Shown: positions 58,601-64,000 of the stretch, piece after piece | How the letters are laid out: every line of letters begins with the position of its first letter | Position numbering within the stretch: the first letter of the stretch is position 1 | NCBI GenBank assembly: GCA_905221605.1 | Contig: CAJNDS010002146.1 | Coordinates: 1 to 64,000, forward strand | Direction of reading: 5' to 3' | Source: Symbiodinium natans | Lineage: Eukaryota; Sar; Dinophyceae; Suessiales; Symbiodiniaceae | DNA: 64,000 bases | The notes under the pieces: generated by a model | What the model was told of the DNA's origin: nothing | Databases searched by the model: none | What the model saw: only the letters and a program-made list of their open reading frames with translations | Program-made: the position numbers and the translations under genes

Positions 58601-61427
58601 CCCCAAGAGTAGAAGCACCTCGAGCTGGCGTCACCCTACACCTAACCCCAGTTCTAAGCGCCCACGAACCGAAGCAAAGTCGGAAAAAGCCCTCCTGAAA
58701 GTTGGAATCATCTGAAAAAAACCCGCTTCGAATCTTCGATGTCCTCAGGCCTCAGGACGCCGTAGCAGGCGCGGCGGACTGCCAGGCCGCCAATGAGCTT
58801 GAAGCCTAATGGAGGATTCCCGATGACGGGGGAAGGGCTTAGGGCTTTGGGCTAGGGGAAGGGGGTATGTGGGGTTTCGGGCTTAGGGTGTCTCTAGGGT
58901 TTAGGGCTGCGCTTGGCAAAGGGAGTGGTTGGTGGTCTTGCGGCACAGATTTCAACGAAGTTGGGGTTGAGAGTCTGTCCGGCGGATGTAGGACACCTTC
59001 TGCTTCTTCTGGTCAGGGCTTCGTAGCCGTCATAGCGAAAGGTAGAGTGGACTTGACCTTTGTCAGTTGCCTTTTGAAATGAAGGGCATGCAGGGATGGT
59101 TCCTCACCATGTAGACGGTCCCTCGTAGGCTCCCGCAGGGCGGGGATCTCTTACATCACGCTTGGTCTAATCTACTTACATTGACTTGCATCTCGCTCCA
59201 TACCCACACCTCCCCCCTTTGCCAGCATCGCGGGGAAAAGTCCTTTCGGCCCGACCTTTCCTTGAAAATCAGTGAGCAAACTCAGCCTCGGTGTACACGC
59301 CGACGAATGCCGCGTTGAGCGTAGAGATTTAAAGGTTTGGGGCCCGAAGTACCCAAGCTGGCGGGCTGCGAGTGGAACTACCAACCTGGAGCACACGGGC
59401 AGCACAAATTCATGCTGACAGGTCACGCAGGGACTCGCACTGGGCCATGGCGCAGCTGGCACGATTCCTTATCTCGCCGATCTTTTTGGGAGGAGGCACA
59501 AAACTTGACCAGGAGCACAAAACTTGGCCAGGATTTCAAGCGGGACTCTTTAGGGTTGTTACCAGGATTTTAGGGTTGTATCCGGATTTCTTGGTTCAAC
59601 GTGGGCCATACATGCAGGTCATAGGGTGATGATTACGTTTACCCTGTTGCCTCTTAGGCCTTTTAAGAACACCCAAGAACCTTCAAGTAGGGTGTCGAGT
59701 TGGGTGATGGTGAAGATTCTGCAGACAGGTGACTCCACACGCTCGGCAAAGAGCTCCACACTGTTCTCTGGGAAGCCAAATCGCTTCTGGACCTGGAAGG
59801 TTTAAGGCTTCGTGGTTTTAGGGGCTGTTCTGCCGTTAGGGCTTCGGGCTTCCGGCCTGTCCTGGAAACAAAACTCTAAACCCAGCCTTCAGGATGATTC
59901 GAGTTCTCGCACGTGGGGTTTACGAAATTAAGGGACCCTAATATACACCCCACCCCCAAATAGTAGGATTCCTTTCAAATATGGACCCCCGATAAGGTGC
60001 TCCTCAATTCGGAAACCCCCCCATGTGTTGCCAAGGCTCCAAGGCGGTCAGCTCGCGAATCCGGCGGCCCTTCTCGCCGAGGACCTCGCGGGTCCTCCGG
60101 TCTGGAAGAAGGCCAACACACATGGGGGCTTCCGAAATTAGGGGTACCTTCTTGGGGTCCTGATTATAAGATATTATAAGGGGATTCTACTATTTGGGGG
60201 CCAGGGGTCTCTTACAGAGGGGTGGGTGGCAACGAGTAGTTCATTCAACAGAGACTTACTTTGAGGCACTGCTGTCACTCTCACAATGGCATGTGCGAAC
60301 GAGCATAGTGGCTTGAAGTCTACACGCAGCGATGGGGCCACCTGGCCTGCAATTTGTTGCTGGCCCCATCCTATTTGAGAGGCACAAGGCCCATGGACCA
60401 TAATGCATAATGACATATAGTAGCATATAATAACATATAATCCTGTAAAATCGCATGTCGGAACATGTCAGAACATGTAACAATATGTACATGCAACAAT
60501 AAAGGTTGTCAGGCCATCTCTGAAACTTTAACTGCTGCTCTCCGCTTCCAGAGGGCCAACCGCGCATTCGGCAACAAACGGAGGGCACTGTTGTGAAACC
60601 CCTCCCGGTACATGGGCTTAGGGTTTCGACAGCGTTTAGGGTTGCAGGAGGAGAGGAGTTCAGGCAGAAGCCCCTCAACAATGCTCCATGAAATTGTGTA
60701 GGGCTAATGCGTTCTCATTTTAATGAGGCCGGCCCCGAAGCACCGGCCACGTTGCACCTCACAGATACAAGACACCCCACCCCACACAGTGCTGCCGCAG
60801 CTTGAGTCAAAACCCTCATTCCAAAACATCCCCAAACCCAAGTTGACTCTCTGTCACGTAACCTGTTTCGCTTTCGGTCGGGGGCTTGTCACCGAAAAAC
60901 TGTAACAAAGAAATCGGAACAACGGTCCTGGTGGCGCGGATGATGATCTCCGTGCGGATCGGCGTTACTCGGACCTCGCGGTGTGTATCCCCCCCTCCCC
61001 CCCGCCTTCTCGATACAGCTGGCTAAATCACGCTCTAGCCTTATTCTTGAAGGAAGCAGAAGAACACGTCGCAACAGGCGGCCAAGGCTTCTTAGAGGCC
61101 AGGTGTTAGTCCAGGGTTGGGCCGACTCTGCTTGGAGGCTAACGGCCATTTGAAGAAGCGAAAGCCATGAGCACAGACCCACAACAAAATTGTTGGCAAC
61201 CCGTTGTAAGTTAGAACTACCTCACCTCCAAGTCATGGGGCTCTGAGCTCCGAAGCTCCAAAACACAGCGATTTTGTGTCCAGAGTCCGGTCTGGGTGTC
61301 GGGTTGTTTTTTTGGGTGCGCCTCGACCCCAGCGTAGCCATCTTCACCTGCAGGAAAGCGGTGAGGAGCCGAACCGCCTAGAAGGATATGTTATACTATC
61401 CATCTGTCTATCTATCTATGTTATATT

Positions 61428-61461
<34 letters not shown>

Positions 61462-61929
61462 GACATTGGTGTTTATACCATATTCGACATTGAATTTATA
61501 GTACGTTTATTCTATTGTTTGCTGATATTATATAGAATAACCACAACCACACTTGCAGCACGCGGTCTCACATACAGAGCCCCTTCACATGCCACGTCAC
61601 CGAGGGTTCGCGCCAGGAACTCATTGAGCTCGGCGTTGAAGACGCCGTCGGCCACAAACTTCCTCTTCTTGGACACCTGCTGCAGGGTTTGGGATGCCGG
61701 GCGTCCAAGGCGTTCAAGGCTGAATTCAAGTGTGTATAGCTCAACACGCCAGCCAAAGACTTGCTTCCGGCGGGTTCATGGACAAACTGCTCCACTTGCT
61801 CGCATTCAGAACACCGCCGTCGTCCTCACCCCTTCCTCAACCAATGAAACTAATGCTGACGTCAACTTTCTGTACCTATGCTGCAAAGCCTAGCTCGGGC
61901 CGCAAGATGCCAGCCTGTGCACCACTCAT
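55677..61929 (-). CDS. RPS3: Ribosomal protein S3 (uS3), upstream tandem copy (copy A)
   Basis: 40S protein with a type-2 KH domain, at the mRNA entry channel. Exons (minus): 61929-61915 (ATG, MSGAQ), 61676-61601 ([13 protein letters not shown]), 61347-61322 (GEDGYAGVE), 60974-60928 ([15 protein letters not shown]), 60094-60040 ([18 protein letters not shown]), 59792-59731 ([14 protein letters not shown]), 59467-59427 ([13 protein letters not shown]), 58805-58751 ([17 protein letters not shown]), 58457-58371 ([20 protein letters not shown]), 58016-57981 ([11 protein letters not shown]), 57596-57536 ([20 protein letters not shown]), 57151-57065 ([20 protein letters not shown]), 56525-56484 ([14 protein letters not shown]), 55879-55828 ([12 protein letters not shown]), 55684-55677 (GC TAC TGA). 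They sum to 750 nt, 249 residues, close to the 243 of human RPS3. The phase-consistent sum supports the model, including the 15-nt first and 8-nt last coding exons. Donors: 9 GC, 2 GA, 2 GT, plus one problem junction after 59,731. The tail rich in Gln, Gly, Tyr and Asn is unlike animal RPS3. Copy B starts 407 bp downstream. Confidence 0.95.
57173..57188. repeat. Telomere-like remnant near an RPS3 acceptor
   Basis: A short TTTAGGG TTTAGG stretch 20 bases above the start of the copy A exon 57151-57065. It is the same relative position as the ten-unit array next to the matching exon of copy B. Confidence 0.8.
59908..60031. mobile_element. MITE-like palindromic element, family 2 (left of RPS3 exon 5)
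   Basis: Runs from CACGTGGGGTTTACGAAATT to CTCAATTCGGAAACCCCCCC then ATGTGTTG. It lies in copy A's intron, directly beside exon 60094-60040, leaving only about 9 bases between them. Confidence 0.7.
60118..60215. mobile_element. MITE-like palindromic element, family 2 (right of RPS3 exon 5)
   Basis: Starts CAACACACATGGGGGCTTCC then GAAATTAGGGGTACCTTC. The right arm is shortened (ACTATTTGGGGGCCAGGGG). Its outer end is the reverse complement of the outer end of the element at 59,908, so the two face each other across exon 5. Confidence 0.7.
60303..60402 (-). repeat. About 105-bp dispersed repeat (inverted partner at 40,280)
   Basis: Nearly identical to 40,280-40,385 when reverse-complemented: GGTCCATGGGCCTTGTGCCT, CTCAAATAGGATGGGGCCAG, CAACAAATTGCAGGCCAGGT. 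It sits in the RPS3 copy A intron between exons 60974-60928 and 60094-60040. An AT-rich TATG stretch (60,403-60,490) adjoins it. Confidence 0.85.
61430..61550. repeat. AT-rich (TA)n-type block in RPS3 copy A intron
   Basis: (TA)n and GTATATAT units between exons 61676-61601 and 61347-61322. Confidence 0.85.
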
Positions 61930-63000
61930 GGCTCTGTCAGGGCAGGCGAGGGAGGCAAGTGAGGGGCCCGCTGCGGTCTGAGCCTAATGCGGCGATCAGT
62001 CGGAGGACATTTGATGGACGCTCAACCGGAACCATACCGAATCATTGCTTTTGCCGGAGCACCCGAAGCCCCGAAAGGCTCGGAAACCCCTGAATCCCAA
62101 AACTGGGACTCTGCATTGCGGCGTGGGCTTGTGAGCAGGGCAGCTTCGCAGTATTTATACCAATATCATATAAAGAAGAGGTTCGCTCCTGGAGGTATGG
62201 GGACCTTATCGGGTTGCGACCTATAACAGCGGCTGGCACTACATCCCCCCGAAGCCCTACCGGTCGTGCGCAGCAGCTGTGAAACTGCGGATCTCGGCTT
62301 TTCTTGGTTCTGAAAGATGCTGAAGCCAGCACAAGCTACGGCTCATGCCTTCTTTGGGCTCATCTGCCGCCGGAGACGATCAAACAGGCCTCAGGCACTA
62401 TCATGTGGGATTCATCTAAGCTGTGGTCCCTTCTGAACACCATGAGATGTTGCAGGCCCCTTTTCTCTAGGGTACCCCAAAACGGACCATCACCTAGGAG
62501 AGGTGACCATGTGCAGCATGGTAGTGGGTTGTCCTGTGCATAGGACACCAAGACCAAGACGTGGTGAACACAAATCAATGTGAATGTAGGGTTTAGTGTT
62601 TAGGGTTTAGGGTTTTTCCCACCCGACTAGCAAGCAGCAATGCGGGGTCATCACTACAGGGTTTAGGGTTTAGGGCTCAAGGAAGTCGTGGTTGCCGAAA
62701 CCCCAGCATTGATCAAGACAAGTCGCTGAACTGGCTGGCATCTGGCCTGAGCTTGTGCAGAGGCCATCTCCCCTGCCCTAAACCCTAAACACTAAATACC
62801 CTAAACCCCAAACCCTTTTTGCAACTGGGCTTGAGGACTAGCCAGATACTTGCAACCCTAAACCCTAAACCCTAAACATCCCTAAACCCTAAACCCCAAA
62901 CCCAAAGCAAGCTCAGGGGCAGAGGGGGCAGCGGATGTGGCGGGATTTCCTTGCCGCCTCAGGTCCCACATCAGAAAAGCAGTCCCGGACAGGCATGTGT
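61930..63000. other. 5' flank of RPS3 copy A; telomere-like tracts
   Basis: No gene recognised. TTTAGGG/CCCTAAA tracts lie at about 62,587-62,612, 62,658-62,675, 62,778-62,815 and 62,856-62,905. A weak family-2 relative is at about 62,425-62,500. The copy A promoter should lie here, but I see no defined element. Confidence 0.5.
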
Positions 63001-63002
63001 TA

Positions 63003-63912
63003 TATATATATATGTATATTGACCCTCAACCCCACTTGCTTTAGGGTGGAGTTTTTTTTTCTTCCCTTTTTTTTTTTGCTTCCCTTTTTTTTTTGGTTTT
63101 CTTGGCTTTTGCTAGGAAAGCCACCATTCCCTCCGTATTTTCAAAGGATTCTTACTACTCTTACTCGGATTAGGAGCTGGTTATTTTTTGGGGGTATTTT
63201 TTTGGGTTTTTTGTTGGGTGTTTTTTGTGGTTTTCATGTGTCATCTAGAAAAGTCCTCTATTTACTATATGCGAAAAGGTATATATGTATATATGTATAT
63301 ATGTATATATGTATATATGTATATATGTATATATGTATATATGTATATATGTATATATGTATATATGTATATGTTTATATTTGTATGTATATATGTATAC
63401 TTATATATATATATTGTTTAATTATTTAGCTATCTATATTTACATATATTTATGTCTTTATATATATTCATATATATTTATATACATTGAGATATACATA
63501 TATATATTATATATACATTTATATATATATAATCTTATTTGATACGTATTATGTATTTTTTATATATATATATATATATATTTATTTATATTTATATGTG
63601 TTTATATGTGTTTGTAAGTGTCTATATATATATATTTATATTTATATATACATATATATAATTATGGATAATTCTATATATGTCTATAATGTATATATAC
63701 ATATAGCTTTATGTATATTTATATATTTATGTATTCATGTACTTATGTATTTGTGTATTTGTGTATTTGTGTATTTGTGTATTTATGTATTTATGTATTT
63801 TTGTATTTATGTATTTATGTATTCATATATTTATATATTTACATATGTATATATTTATATAGTTATGTATTTATACATTTATGTATTTATATCTTTCTAT
63901 ATTTCTATATTT
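63003..63912. repeat. AT-rich array with period-8 units (GTATATAT, TATTTGTG)
   Basis: After a T-rich stretch (63,050-63,095) the unit ATATATGT repeats about 12 times (63,277-63,375). Irregular (TA)n follows, then TATTTATG/TATTTGTG units (63,718-63,835). It is not coding, although frames stay open because the unit lacks stops. Confidence 0.95.
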
Positions 63913-63952
63913 ATACAAGTTTCATATGCTTTGAAGCAAGCTTGCACGGCTT

Positions 63953-64000
63953 AAAAAAAGCGGGGGGGTTAGGGGGGGGCGCAGCCCCCCCCCCCATTTG
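63953..64000. repeat. G-run/C-run palindrome at the window edge
   Basis: Runs of 7 and 8 G, then GCGCAGC, then 13 C, making a short foldback. Low information content; the sequence is cut by the window end. Confidence 0.6.

Noticed and set aside
1-64000. CRISPR array or bacterial operon
   Set aside because: There are no regularly spaced identical repeats with unique spacers, and the genes are intron-rich and eukaryotic.

Overview
This window looks like nuclear DNA of a dinoflagellate, probably of the Symbiodiniaceae/Suessiales type. The organism call is an inference. It rests on introns with mostly GC or GA donors and AG|G acceptors, very small exons, head-to-tail tandem gene copies on one strand, and abundant degenerate TTTAGGG/CCCTAAA repeats (the plant/dinoflagellate telomere unit) scattered through introns and spacers. 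Most of the DNA is non-coding and repeat-rich. Every gene I could identify is on the minus strand, consistent with a unidirectional gene block.

Layout. 1-909: an 8-bp TGTGGTTG minisatellite. 910-17,400: no convincing gene; simple repeats, palindromic MITE-like elements, telomere-like tracts and a decayed Ty3/Gypsy-type integrase trace near 15 kb. 17,433-26,484 (minus): a many-exon cytochrome P450, recognised by its I-helix AGLDTT, KESHR, FRPERYL and FSFGARMCLG motifs; its N-terminal part was not found. 27,390-29,130 (minus): a two-exon type II membrane glycosyltransferase with a fucosyltransferase-like HLRLGD motif. 30,796-31,179 (minus): C-terminal remnant of a dinoflagellate reverse-transcriptase ORF. 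31-44 kb: spacer with trinucleotide and 7-bp arrays, a roughly 880-bp foldback element and weak ORFs. 44,582-46,990 (minus): exon-like pieces of an unidentified gene. 47,903-55,270 and 55,677-61,929 (minus): two tandem 15-exon genes for cytosolic ribosomal protein S3 (uS3). They share intron positions but have no evident intron sequence similarity; the downstream copy carries a 207-aa ORF inside one intron. 62-64 kb: telomere-like tracts and an AT-rich period-8 array.

The genes do not form one pathway. They are a translation gene duplicated in tandem, an oxidoreductase and a Golgi-type transferase. Exon limits were worked out by eye from reading phase and splice dinucleotides. Neither similarity searches nor transcripts were available, so family names rest on motifs I recognise. 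Positions of short repeats are accurate to a few bases.
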